Assembly (NCBI GenBank): GCA_039619475.1
Contig: CM077115.1
Coordinates: 499,617,352 to 499,681,351, forward strand
Length of the DNA stretch: 64,000 nt
Direction: 5' to 3'
Origin: Icerya purchasi
Lineage: Eukaryota; Arthropoda; Insecta; Hemiptera; Monophlebidae
The notes under the pieces were generated by a model. That model was not told the DNA's origin and searched no databases. It was given only the letters and a program-made list of their open reading frames with translations. Below are positions 45,736-58,229 of this stretch, in pieces (positions within the stretch are counted from its first letter, which is position 1; every line of letters starts with the position of its first letter). Made by a program: the position numbers and the translations under genes.

Positions 45736-45739
45736 CACC

Positions 45740-46165
45740 ACGCCAAAAGGCAAACGATGTGGTTCAGTGTAAAAATTGTTAACAGTACGGACACACCGAA
45801 AAATATTGTACATGGCAAGCACGCTGTGTTAAATGCGTGTTAGAGAACATCATACGATACAGTGCCAAAAGCCTCAAATCCAAGAATGTAAATGTGCTAA
45901 CTGTGATAGAACACATACTGAAAAACTGGAAAGCTTGCCCAGTATATCGAGAAAAGCTAGTAGCTCAGACTATGGTCAAGAAAGTGACGGTTTTGGAAAG
46001 AATGTATCAAAAACCACAAATTGCAATTTCTGCTCCTACATTAACAACCGCAACTTCACAATTGTCTCTATAGTTAGCGCAACTAAAACAACAATTCAGG
46101 TAATCACAGTCAAAATCGGAAAAACAGCCTTTGAAGGAAAGAGCAACGAACGACATCGAAATACT
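45740..46165 (+). pseudogene. Jockey-type LINE ORF1 (gag-like zinc knuckles) remnant
   Basis: Translation in two frames gives three CCHC-like knuckles: CKNC-x-QYGHTEKYC, then WQARCVKC followed after a shift by HHTIQC, then CANCDRTHTEK. This is the pattern of nucleic-acid-binding ORF1 proteins of insect Jockey-clade LINEs. In the alternate frame the text continues ILKNWKACPVYREKLVAQT, the usual C-terminal continuation. Frameshifts separate the knuckles. The 5' half of ORF1 is not recognisable. Confidence 0.82.
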
Positions 46166-46429
46166 TAAGGAGCTGCCACGGGAAGCAGTACTGTTCATAA
46201 CATAGTTGTTTAACAGTATGTTTTCAAAATGTTCCTGCAATATTTTAAACGACACGGATTGTCATGTTGAAAAAATCAGACAAGCCACAAGAATTGGTAA
46301 CATCTTAAAAATTTCGCTGTTACCATCTGTGGCCAAATTATGTGAAAAGCTACTCTTTTAAACCAGATACATAGGATAAGCTTCCAGATATCATCAATTT
46401 AAAAAAAAACACACACACACATTCCGTGT

Positions 46430-47165
46430 TGTGCACGAAGATGCAAAGTCCGCATTTCATTCCATACAGGCTAGTGTACCACAGGACAATGTTATTGAAC
46501 CGGTATTGTATACTCTCTATACTTCTGATATTCCACTCTCAAGCGATATATTTAGAGCCACCTACGCTGATGATACTGGCATCATGGCAATAGGACAAAC
46601 ACAAGTCGAAGCGGTTATGATTCTCCAGCATCATTTTGACCGAGTTGTGCGGTGAATGTAGGATTGCAAGAAAAGAGCTCAACGAGCAGAAGACAGTTCA
46701 CGTTACACATACACTTCGCTCAGTCGACTTACAGAACCAGATTAGTATTAACGGCATCCAAATACCACAGTCTAGATCAGCGAAGTATCTCGAATTGAAT
46801 GTCGATTCACGACTCATGTAAAGACGCCTATCAAACACAAAAAGTTAGAACTGAAGCGGAAGCTTAGTTAGATGTATTATTAGCTAATTGGCAGAAAATC
46901 CCCACTTATACTATGTAATAAACCTCTTCTGTATCAAGCGATCTTGCGTCCAATTTGGACATGTGGAGTCGAGTTATGGAGATGTACTTCCCGATTGGAC
47001 AGAAATGTCATCCAACATCAATGAAATTCTTCGTGCAATAACAAACGCTTGTTGGTTTTAGCATAACGAGGATATCTATCGCGATCTCCATATGAAGCTG
47101 GTTGACGATATCATTCGTGACCATCTGGCCATGAAAAACGGTTGCATTATAAATATAGAGGCTAT
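46430..47165 (+). pseudogene. Jockey-type LINE reverse-transcriptase remnant
   Basis: Continues after a deletion of the ORF2 N-terminal part. Clear RT palm: ASVPQDNVIEPVLYTLYTSD and ATYADDTGIM (YADD catalytic motif intact). Then LNEQKTVHVTHTLRS, INGIQIPQSRSAKYLELNVD and, with frame changes, a thumb region resembling KRLQIKHKK...MYWLLGRKSPL...LRPIWTYGVELWG. Only about 400 bp separate it from the ORF1 remnant, whereas complete Jockey elements have well over a kilobase of endonuclease and RT there, so an internal deletion removed that part. Confidence 0.87.
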
Positions 47166-49624
47166 TTAATTATTTAACGGCACCAGGCGCCTCAAGTGCG
47201 CATTTCCTCTCGATTTCGTTATGTAATTATTTTTAAAACATTATCCCCTATAGTAATATTTTTGTTAAATACCAGTGAGAACTAGTCATTTGACTAGTTC
47301 CGCAACATGTTATATATTAATAGTTTATAAGTACTGATTATTTAAGTAGAAACTTTAAATGGCTCAGATTAACTCCCTTAAGGGGTGGTCTATTTAAAAA
47401 AAAAAAAATTATTCGTGTAAAAATCCATTTACAGACTATATGAGTTTAATATATTTAAATATATGTATATACATGCACATATAAATATTATATGTCCGTT
47501 TCTGTATAGGGATAATTTTTCGTTTTATTTATGTGCGTTCTGATAAACCTATCGAAAGGAAATTGTTTCAGCCATAACGAAAACTGCTTGACTATATATG
47601 GTGTCTAACTTCAATAATCACTTTTCCATTTCCAGTACCTTATTCCGAGCTAGGCCGGAATATGGCATTCGTTCGAATTTTTCGCGCTCAACAAATTAGA
47701 TTACATTCAATCCTCATCCGGCGAGGTATGTTCCTCCACCACTTCCAGCTTTGATTCATTTGTGTTCATCTTTTCCGCCTAGTACCTGCTCAAATTTGTA
47801 TCGTTCTCTTCTTCTTTAATCCTAAAATTATTATATACTTTTTTTTTACTAATTCCTTTTTCAAATGCACTGTATGTGACATCGCGAAATGTTAACGTAA
47901 TTTTTACTGTAATTAGATAACATCGGGGGTAAGACGGAACCACGAACGGATGTCATATGCGTCTCTTCAACCCTGTTCCATTAGAATAAAATGAAATTGT
48001 TTTTGTTCTTTCGTTCGTAACATCGCCGGCAGAAAGAACCGCGTGATCAACAAGCTCTAATTAATTACTTTATCGCGCGGGATTTAATTCGATTATTTAA
48101 ATTGTTATTATTTTTGACGAAAGCGATTTATTTAAAGTTTCCGTAAAAATGAAAAAAAAAAACCGTTTTCGTTCAGCTAAATATGCGCATAAATCGAGTA
48201 GGCCGTTCTGAATTTAGCGAAAGCGGTCCTTAAATATGCCCAAAATTTTTCTTATATATCGAATTGATTACATCGGGCCCCTGCTACAAACCTCAGTCTG
48301 CACCCTAACCGCGTAATATCCTAACCATCAGTAGTTGCCCTTTGAATAAATTTCCGACTCCTTCAAGTCGCCGATTAGCCGTTTCAAACTATTTTCCCGA
48401 CTACATTAGAGCTAATTTACGTTTAAGCGGGACCCGCGTTATTCTAGCCGCTTGCATTAATTGCGCATCACCTAGTTCAGGCATGCAATTCAAAATCAAT
48501 TGATTGGTAATTACAGTTTCGATGTATATTTTTTCTGTAAACGACCTCCCACCGAATATCGATTAGAAGAACTCTTTTTTTTTCCTACTATTGTTTCGGC
48601 CGTAGAAATAGTTTAGATTCCGTCAAACGTCTTCCATCTTTTTTCGGCTCGTCTCGAGTTTACCCGCGATTTTATTAAAACCTCGACGGTTCCGCTATTA
48701 TTCATTAACGGGACACTATTCAATGTAAATAGCGTTATAATTGTGCAGGAAAGGAATTTTTTAATTGCATACTACGTGACCGCTGGTCCGAAAAACAATT
48801 TCACTCGTACAGAGATCACTGAATATTTCGAACACGTTCGCTATTTAAAATACTTTCGCAGAAACATTCATCGCCACTAGCCAAGGTGACAAGACCGTCT
48901 GACCGTCTCCTATTCTTATTTCCCCGTTATCTCCAGTTAAGGCCGCATCGGCCCCATTTTACATATCGAACTAATCCGTTCACACGGAGATCACATTTAA
49001 ACGAGAATGCCGGAATTGTTGGTCTTAGTTTTTCATACCTATTTTCGAAATTAAATTCTGCGACTAAAATGCTATTCTAAAAGAACGTTTTGATTCTTTA
49101 ATATTTTGACGTATGAGGCGCCGTTGCTTTTTAGCGAGGACATTTAAAGTTGTTCATAATTTAATATAGCAAATGGCTACTTTGTAGAATAACTGGGGGG
49201 GGAAATCGTAAAATTTTATGATGCAAAAATAAGTACTCGAAATTTTTTCTTTTTGACCTATTATTCCGGGCAGTATCTGGGGAAGTCGAATCTCAAGAAG
49301 AAAAAAACTGACTCGCAATATTTTCTTCCAATTCGTATTGAGATTAATACATTATGAAAACATTTCGAAAAACCTTGTCAGCGGTCTTCAGGGTCCACCT
49401 TTAATTTTAGAGCTTGGCGACTCGAGTTTTTTTGATCGGATTTGCAGCATTTTTTTTTCTTTCTGTATTCCAGAAAAATTTTGTTTTCAATGTATGGCAT
49501 AATTCGTGAAGACGTTCGCGATGAAGGTATAGAAAAATTCCAGAAGGTAATCAAGAGTCAGGTGCGTTATCCTTAGACGGTTCAAACATAATAATTCGTC
49601 CTAGGTAGAAGACTTTATAACGGG
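47166..49624. other. No gene recognised
   Basis: About 2.5 kb without supported coding sequence. Part of 47.6-49.0 kb is less AT-biased, but frames lack recognisable motifs. Confidence 0.45.
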
Positions 49625-49720
49625 TAACTCCTAATTTCGTCTAATTCCCATTTTGCCTAATTCCAACTTTGTCTAATTCTTAATTTGTCTAATTTCTACT
49701 TCGCTTAATTCCCATTTCGC
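49625..49720. repeat. 16-bp minisatellite, six units
   Basis: Six consecutive diverged 16-bp units of the form CTAATTCCCATTTCGC, ending at 49720. Differences are mostly at the third quarter of the unit and at the final T/C. Confidence 0.88.
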
Positions 49721-51754
49721 TTAAAAATGAAATTGCACAAAAAAAAAAAAGTAATAATACTTGGGAAAAATTAACTCGGTAACACCGGCATGCTTCGTCG
49801 CAGGGGATAAAAAAAAAAAAAGGAAAATATCGGTCAGAGAAACAAAGGCGATTGACAAATAGGCAGTTGAAAAGTGGAACATGTGATTTTTGGGCACTCG
49901 GCGGCATAATTAACGTTGCTCAATGGTAGTGTACGAAAAAAATTAGTGCAAAACTTCTCGAAAAAATGACTTCCCTTCCGATTTCTTATCTGATCACTCC
50001 TTTTTCAACGTGAAACAAATCACCACATCTGTGTACCAAATGGTTTACAGCAATGTATCGTGAAGTCTCAATTTGCTGTGACTTTGAGCCGGACTTGTGT
50101 ACATTATCATACTCAAGGAAACTATTCTTCAATAGTTGATGTTCTTCTTGGTAATTGTCACTTGCGTACGAAACAAAAATTTCGAATCATTTTAGTATAA
50201 TAATGGATGTATCATCTATAAAAAAGAATTGAATAGGCGCGGTTAGCTATCCCCATCAATTTTTAATTTAACATTAATTTCGAAATGGATTGGTCAAGAA
50301 GATACCGAACGGGTCAGTTAGTAAATGGTTGTCAAATCGAAACTGCAACATTTTAAATATAAAAAAAATGAATGAAAAAATAAATTTAATTAAAAGGATG
50401 TCAATGTCAGGACAATTTAATTCGGTAATCTAAACGCTATTGATTCGCATCGCAAGTATAGTTGAGCTGTGAGAGGTCATAAGGACACAGTTGCATTTTT
50501 GTTTATTTAAATCAGTCGGTCAGCTGAATACCATTATTTACTATTTGCCGACCTGTTATTTTTGTCTTCCTGTTTTTTAATACTTGATCTGCTCTTAAAT
50601 GTCCAATTTTGATTGGTCTTGGTTTATTTCAATTTTTACTGAGTAGTCGATGCGTTACTTGTATACCATCTACTATTCTATTCCAGTTGTAGCGATTAGC
50701 GTTAGAATTATTTTAACATTTTTGCCTTCTTTTTCCGTTAGATCACCCTGGTTACCGAGTTGTTTACTTAATCACTTCTTTAATGATTTATCTCAAATAG
50801 TTTTTTAGTTTTAGAGTCAATTTATTTTATTTTATTTTTAATTCCTCATTTTTTTATTTATTTATTTTTTCTATTTCACACTGTTCCGCTATAAATGTTT
50901 TTTTTCTTTTTTTTTATTACAACATTGTTTAAAATAATAATCACTTTTACATACTATAAATTATTGCCACGATGACAGATAATAACATTAAAGCTATAAA
51001 TGTAACTGATTTTTCTGTTCTTTTAGTTGATTTATTTTGAATGTTATTAACTGCCTTTAATACTACGCTAATTTTATTTACGTCTTTTTATGTGTTACTC
51101 AAATCTTTGTTTCCTTTCAATGCTTTTTTTTTTTTTTAAATTCATACGTTCAACCTTTCGGTATAATCATATAAAAATTTAATATTGTAATTGTGCATTG
51201 ATCATTAGGTATATTAACTTGTAAATTACATTAAGTAAATATTTTCTATAATAACAAACGAGGCAAAATTTTAATTTCTTTATATAAAAATTATAATTAA
51301 ACTTCAAACAAACAGAAAACAGCAAAAATTAAAAATTAAAGATTACAAAGATCTAAAATATACAATTAAGTCATTAAGTTATACTTAGTAAATCCGCGTT
51401 AACTTTTTCATTTATTAATTTTTTAAATATACTTCCCGCTTAATTTTAAGATTGAAAAAAAAAAAAATTAAAAATAAATTCCCAAACCGGAAAAAATAAT
51501 TATGTGAAGTTTGTTATTTAATAAGGAATTCAGATAAAAAAGTTAGAGTATATATTGTTTCCAGTTTGTTATAAAAGCATTTGTTCACTTACAAATCATT
51601 CTTTATTTGAAGTACTTTTCTCTTTTTCTGTTTTTCTTTCTGGAATTCCATATTTCAATGTACATATTACACTAAATATCAATGAGGTTTCTATATACTG
51701 ACTAACAAAAGACACCGGGTGAGATTTGTGAAATACAGTATTCAAGATCTCTTC
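49721..51754. other. No gene recognised
   Basis: Very AT-rich with A-runs at 49739, 49808 and 51458. No motif-bearing frame was seen. Confidence 0.45.
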
Positions 51755-51850
51755 CTTTCTCATTTAATCCAGATTGATTTCTTATGGACTCCTGGTCACG
51801 CTGGAATTGAAGAAAATGAGTTAGTTGACTCATTAGCTTGGGTCTATTTT
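51755..51850 (+). pseudogene. Small LINE RNase-H scrap
   Basis: Plus-strand translation gives IQIDFLWTPGHAGIEENELV followed by DSLA, matching the W-x-PGH-x-G-x-x-GNE-x-x-D-x-LA active-site segment of LINE RNase H, including the final D. No adjoining domain is recognisable. An 80-codon open frame on the minus strand over this region is its shadow. Confidence 0.7.
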
Positions 51851-52630
51851 CTTCTTCCGACAGGTTTCTTACTATATTTCCATTAATCAAAATACTATTC
51901 TTTTTTCTATTGCTGCGCATTTTTAAACTCTTGCTTTTCTTCATTCTTTAACCCGCATTATTTTTACTTGTCCATTCAACCTTGCCTTCCTCGCTGTCCC
52001 CGGTTTCTTGACTTCTCTTCTATACGTCGCTTTAAATCACATTTTCTTCGTTTTTATGCGTCTTTTTAATTTAAATTTACCCGAAAGGAATCACGCTAAA
52101 AGCTAAAATTAGTTCCATTCATATTTATTAAAATATCCTTTAAAAAAAAAAAATAATAATTTCCTTAAAATATTTCCCTTTAATTATGGTCGCTATACAC
52201 ATATTATAATTGTTTTCATATATACATAACGATGCATTTATAAAAATATTATTGTTCGCATTTGTAATATTATTTTTAACATTTTCACAAGTACTGATTT
52301 ATTTCACTATCCAAAAACCCCACAAATTTCGAGATTATTTCGAAACGAAACGGATCCTCATTGGAAACGTCTTACGACTATTGTCCCGTACGCATGCCTG
52401 CTTTTTCTTTTTTTTTTTTTCTCTTTAATTTACTGAATAAACGGAATCCTAAATTTAGGCGAAATGGGACCGAACCCCACAACAACATTTGGAACAGGTA
52501 TGCCTGAGGAAAGCTGGTTGTCCGACGTTAGAAGTGTAAATATTTTAGTGTTTATTTTTCACCAGACAAATAGATATTATCGGCGACTCGCATTTTTGTG
52601 CAGCACTTTCTGACTGCATGTTTAAATTTA
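51851..52630. other. No gene recognised
   Basis: AT-rich; short frames without motifs. Confidence 0.45.
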
Positions 52631-52670
52631 CTTATTAGGATTCCGTAATAACTTACGGAATCCTAATAAG
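52631..52670. repeat. Perfect 18-bp palindrome
   Basis: CTTATTAGGATTCCGTAA (52631-52648) and its exact complement (52653-52670) around the loop TAAC. Confidence 0.95.
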
Positions 52671-52679
52671 ATGGTACAC

Positions 52680-53212
52680 AAATGACAAAAATATCAAATA
52701 AAAATCAATAACTCACGAACATCTTGACTTATAAACTTCAAATTTGGAACATAAATCCCAATTAAAATCTTCTTTAAAACGATCTATAACTTAAAGATTA
52801 CCGATTATCTTGGGCGGCAAAAAACCCCCAAAACCTTCTAGAATATATAATATGGTACATAAAACGACCTCAAAAATCACTTAAAAAATCATAACTCATC
52901 GCCCGATAAACCTATAAAGCTGAAATTCAAAATCTAAACTAAACTGCAGGAGTCCTTTCATAAAATCAAAAAATTATGCTACAAAAGTTGCCGAAAAGTT
53001 GAAAAAGTTATAGAAAGATCAATATGATGGCCAGTTAATCTTGAAACATCAAGACAATTTTTTGTTGGACGGAGATGAAAAAAATGTTTCTCAAAGACAT
53101 AAATAATCTTTACATAAATATAATTCTAGATGAAATAAAAAATTTGTTTAAATTTCAAATTACAGATTTAAACGGGTATCAATAGACGGGCGAAGCCGTG
53201 GGTAACAGCTAG
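52680..53212 (+). mobile_element. Helitron-like non-autonomous element, 3' end
   Basis: Ends GACGGGCGAAGCCGTGGGTA followed by ACAGCTAG and then T: a short GC stem about ten bases before a CTAG terminus, which is how Helitrons end (CTRR) when inserted in an AT dinucleotide. Upstream sequence has the repeated phrases ATAACTCACGAACA and ATAACTCATCGCCCGATAAA typical of such insect repeats. The 5' TC terminus could not be fixed; the left limit is approximate. Confidence 0.55.
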
Positions 53213-55340
53213 TTAATAAATAAAGTACGTCTTCATGATTTTTTTTGACCATTTGTTTATTCTATTCGTGCGCTAGGCTCATGCGGAGCGATATAAATTT
53301 ATTAAGTCGACTCTGTTCTTTAAGAATAAATTTCAAAAATGAGTATTTTTTTCTTCAATATAAACCATCTAACTTTACCGAACGAAAAATTGTAATTTTA
53401 AGCTGAAGTTCGTGAAAAGAGCAGTTAAGAAAAATGAAATTATCTGCAGAAAATAGCGAAAAAGTAATTTCAGCTAGAATAATAGAGCGGAAAAAGCTAT
53501 TTAATAATTAGTTTTTTCTCGGAACGGTAGCAGTCGATGTAAAAAGATTTAACGCCAATAGAGCCGGAAGGGATATTTTATTTTTACAGTCAATTTAAAA
53601 GATTTTCCTCTCGCCGCTGTAAGCTAGCTAAGAGCGAAATGAAAAATAACATGTTAAAAATAAGATAAGTAATAATAGCAGTTTGCACGGTTCCTCGGTC
53701 GTTCAAAAATGGCAAGCAGACGGGAGAGAAGTTAAAGACAGGTGTGATAAAAGTAAAGTGCGAAGAGCAGAGTTACCTGTCATCGCGTTTCCGCGAATAA
53801 AAAATACGTTGCAGTTATAGCGTTCGTAAGAAAAACTTTTTAGCGAAAAGCAGTTTCGGCAGTAATTTCATAAAAATTTCAGCGTTCATAAAATAGCAGA
53901 CGATAAATTAGGCAAGCTATAGTTGTAGCAGATATTTAAATCAGTTCTGAAACGTGCGAGACGTGTATATTTAAAAATTAGAAGTGTACATTCCTCTTTT
54001 GATAAAGCGGGTAAAAAAGTGATTTCGAATTTTCCAAACATATCGATTTACGAGTAGAGGAGAGTATTCGATAGATATTTTCGAAGACCCTAGTCAAGAG
54101 ATTTTTGAAAGTTTTTGACAAAAAACATTCAGTTATTTTTCGGAATTAATTTTCCAAACAGACTAAGCACTCTGTCGATTGGTGGAGACTGAGTCCACCC
54201 GCTATTAGGCAATTTCCTAAGAGACCCAACAGAATCTTAATATAAACTACTGAGGTAAGATCTTGGTAATAATTAACCGGCTGAAAGCATCATTGCAATA
54301 TTAATTAAAAAATAGTCGTTTTAATACGAGACAGCTGTGATCATTGTAAATAGCTACCTAATTAAATTCGAATCATTTCAAAAAATTTTCCATTGATGTT
54401 TTATTATTTTTCGATATTTTATTATTTTTTATATATCTAAAATGTAGAGTCCGGTGCATCCTGAAATCTTATATTATCTGCAAAAGCGGTTGTTGGCGAT
54501 TTTATACTCTTTTAGGTAAACTGCGAAATTACCTGAGTTAAAAAGTAGTTGGATTGTAAGTTTTTATTTTCTAATCTAATTTTAGTATCGGATATCGACG
54601 TCTCTGTGGGTCTGCCTGTACCATCTTTTTTATGTTGTTCTTGTTAGGTTTCCATTGTTTTTCTTTTCTCTTCTTTAATTATTTCTTTTTTGTATTTGCG
54701 TATATGATTTATTAGCATCTTTTTTTTCTTTTTTTTTATTATTTTATTCTATCTTAAGTTTCTTGGGGGGTCTTGGAGGTCAAAAAAAGTGATTTTTTGA
54801 TAATTTTTTTTGGGAATATGATTAATGCAAGTTTACATAATTGGTACATGATAAAGTAACGGCTGAAGAATATTGTGTTAAATTTTCATTGAAAAATATA
54901 AAAAATTAAGCCAATGGCAGCAAACCTTCGTAGGCGCCTCGAAAAAAAGTTGTTTTGCGGTGCAGCACATAACTCAACACTGGATTATCGGAAATGAAAA
55001 AACCAAAGTTTTTTCATTAGTTAATGAGTTTCTGTAGATAGAAACGGTGAGTTTTTTTATTTTTGTTTATTTTTTAATTGTTGGTAATGCTTGGAAGTGA
55101 AAATACCGATTTTCGAGTAGAAATTAGCCATTTGTTATTGTAAAATAAATAATAATAATTAAAAAAAAAAAAAACTCAACGTTGCTACCTTGCAAATTGT
55201 CTATAAAAATAGTGTACCAAATTTCAGAACGATCGGTGCAGTAGATTTTGAATTAATGAGTGCGCCGGCTTTGAAAACGTTTCGAGAAAAATGCGTTTAA
55301 AGGTTTTTATAGTATAAAATCACAAATTAAACGTCAATAA
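53213..55340. other. No gene recognised
   Basis: No coding motifs. The right-hand part (about 54.8-55.3 kb) may be the 3' non-coding region of the MULE fragment that follows on the minus strand. Confidence 0.4.
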
Positions 55341-55349
55341 GATTTTTGT

Positions 55350-56160
55350 CTACACTCAAACAGAATCATCAATACCAGGCCCATAAAATGAAGAACTTTG
55401 ATTTAGAATGTCCAAATCATCTTCTTGCTCTTGCCTACGACGAATTCTCTCTTCTTTGGTATGTTCCGCTGCTCGCTCATCCGCTTTGCTTATTCGTGTA
55501 TTGTCTACTGATTGCGCCCATCCATGAGAACTTGGGCCTGTTTCAAAAACGTCAGGAGAGCTACACAGCCTTCATTGGAGGTAGAGGCAGCCACAGGAGA
55601 TGCAAACTCAACAATAATTGTCGAACCACTCTCAGTTTTTGGCGAAATTTTCCAAATAAGTTGGTTGATACTTTCATTATTGTTTTGAGAGAATCCGCCA
55701 ATACATCGCTCTAGGAGAGCATCTTTGCTCAAACGTTCATAAATTGGTGTTTAATCCCTTCTAGAACATCACTTGGTAGAGCAGAGTAAGAGTACTTGAA
55801 TAAACGCAATTCGTTTGCAGCTGCGGCTCTCTGCCATTCACACCATGAGTTTTCTCCGCTTGGGCAGTTTTGCTGTGGGTGTTTATCAGTTGAGGCGTAG
55901 TGATAATAAATTGCCCAAATGGCCTTCTTCATTTCTTCTACAGAATGAGAATTGTAATGGATGGCACGACCATAGTAAAGCGTTAGTTTATCAATCAATT
56001 TAGCAGTGAGCTTGTCTTTACCGGAAAGTGTTTTTCTTTGTATTTTTTTTGCAGCCTTAGTTTCAGTATCTATTACACCTTTTTTTACTAAATCGCGCAA
56101 ACGGGTCCCCATTCTCTTCTGGGCGTGTCCTACACATTCTTAACATACAAAATCTTTGCT
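55350..56160 (-). pseudogene. Mutator-like transposase remnant, copy 3
   Basis: Minus-strand order: ECVGHAQKRMGTRLRDLVKK, TLSGKDKLTAKLIDKLTLYY, GRAIHYNSHSVEEMKKAIWA, IYYHYASTDKHPQQNCPSGE, NSWCEWQRA, then after a frameshift SKDALLERCIGGFSQNNNES and INQLIWKISPK, followed by a degraded tail. It covers the region deleted from copy 1 and best shows the family's middle. The 127-codon segment at 55729-56112 is open; the upstream part including GDG is absent. Confidence 0.86.
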
Positions 56161-57931
56161 CAGCTCAGCGTTACTTGACACACAATTTTGCGCTTTCCGC
56201 CGCAAGCACAAGCCAGTGCCTCGACCACTACCACTCAGACACAAACGCGTCTCTATCCCGATGCAGCAGTGCATACGACCGGACTTACAACAGAACACAG
56301 GGATTTTTGGTTTTAGCGGAGTAAGCATCCTCGACACGACAAAGCAGCGATGCAGCCTAGAACGACGTTTGAGAGATCGTGAATAGATGAACAAACAGAG
56401 ATTAATTTCTAACTGAAATGTCGTCAAGAGATAGCACTATGCGTACCGAATCCGTCTCAATGTATAGAGTTATAAACACCTACCTAACTGCGTAAATCTT
56501 TTTCGAAAAAATCAATTAAGGGATTATACAAAAGGGACAAAAAAATATGCTCTTTAATCCCGCTGTGCGCCAGGGCCAGGTAGTCGTCTTCGTTCTTTTA
56601 GTAGAGTTAGAGCGGCGCACAGTTATAATGTCATATCTTTGTCAGTTTTGCTTCGATCTATTTGAAATTTTGACACAGTATTCTTGTGATGTTGTACATT
56701 TATTTTATGAAATAAAAAAAAATCAATTTTTTTTTTACCCTCAAGGCCCTACTCTCCACTTAATTTGATTAACTTGTTTCATCTGAAAACTTGCAGAAGC
56801 TATATAACGGCTATTGCGTAAACGGGTCTATATGATACAGTATTGTATATGCCGATTATTGGTTTTGGAGTGGTATTGATTTTGGAGTAGGTTAAAATAG
56901 TATCTTTTTTTTTTTTTTGTGTTGTATCAAAATTAATCACTGTACAGCGATCTCGACTTATTATGATGTTTTTTTTTTTTATTTTAAAGGTTATATCTTG
57001 TACATGTTTGTTATATTATTATTCTAAAATATTTAATTTCTTTACTGAAAATTATATTAAATTTTGTTGATTTAGTTTTATTTCTTTATTTTCTGTAGGA
57101 ATCTCTTCTTATTGTGTTTTCTTGAGGTATAAGGAACATTTGTGTTTTCAAAAGATTCAAGTCCAGACCTAGTTCACTTAGTACTGCATTTATTATTTCC
57201 ATTTTTCTGTAATTGCCAGTTTTTGGGTGAAGCCAGTTCTGTAGAACTTTCTTTTCTGTATTAATATTGATGTTTGTGTAAGATGTTTTTTTTCGTGATT
57301 TCGAGGTTTAAATAATATCTGATTATTTTTTCATGTACCTTTCCTAATCTTAAAAGCAGAGTTATTATTAATATGCATTTACATTGCTTAGATTCTTGTC
57401 TGGCCTATTTATTAGTTTTATCGTTTAATTTTTCAAATATTTGGAAATGACTTTTGAAGTTTAAATTTTTGCAGAAATTGTTCTTTATATTTTTCGGGTA
57501 TTTTTATGTATTATTTTATTCTTTTTTTTTTTTTTTGAAAAATTCAGCTAAATTCTTCTAGCAAACCAAGTCTGCCTCTGTATAGATCTTTAGAATGTAC
57601 GTGGCATGATGCATTAATTTACGGAGAAATCGTTTACGCAGAGACATAAACCTAAGAGTACTATTTAAATAAACTTTTTCAAAAAATGAAGTAATCGTAA
57701 AGATTTACACATTAGAAAACAGCGGCAAACGTTTAATGTGTAGGGCGTATAAATATTTGTACTATATTGGTGTAGAACGAATGAGTTCCATTAGTTCCAA
57801 GTATAGTCTTGCATATAACTATATTGCATGTTTAATACTATAAGAACTACAATAATTTACGAATTAAGGTAATGAGGAAATAAGAAAAGTTCTTAATGTA
57901 GCTATAAAAGTTTTATTGTTATCAATGTTTT
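56161..57931. other. No gene recognised
   Basis: No domain-bearing frame. TTAAGGGATTATAC near 56517 resembles the MULE end sequence but has no partner that I could find. Confidence 0.4.
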
Positions 57932-58107
57932 CGGGCGCACGCAAATACACTGCTAATATCGATACTTTGTGTACTGACCGTCAAGAGAAAGGAGCATAAA
58001 ACATACTTTATAGAATCATCGGGCGCACGCAAATACACTGCTAATATCGATACTTTGTGTACTGACCGTCAAGAGAAAGGAGCATAAAACATACTTTATA
58101 GAATCAT
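57932..58107. repeat. Perfect 88-bp tandem duplication
   Basis: 57932-58019 and 58020-58107 are identical by eye, starting CGGGCGCACGCAAATACACT and ending TATAGAATCAT. No coding motif. Confidence 0.96.
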
Positions 58108-58229
58108 TAAGAACCCGTAAACTGTCGATGAAAATAGACATAGGATTTTAGATAGTCCTAAAAACTGTGAGAAAGGTAAAAATATTATTCAACTCTTATG
58201 CATCTACAGTGTAGTAACTTTTTCACAAA

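Noticed and set aside
55815..56003. Plus-strand frame over the third MULE copy
   Set aside because: It is the shadow of the minus-strand transposase.
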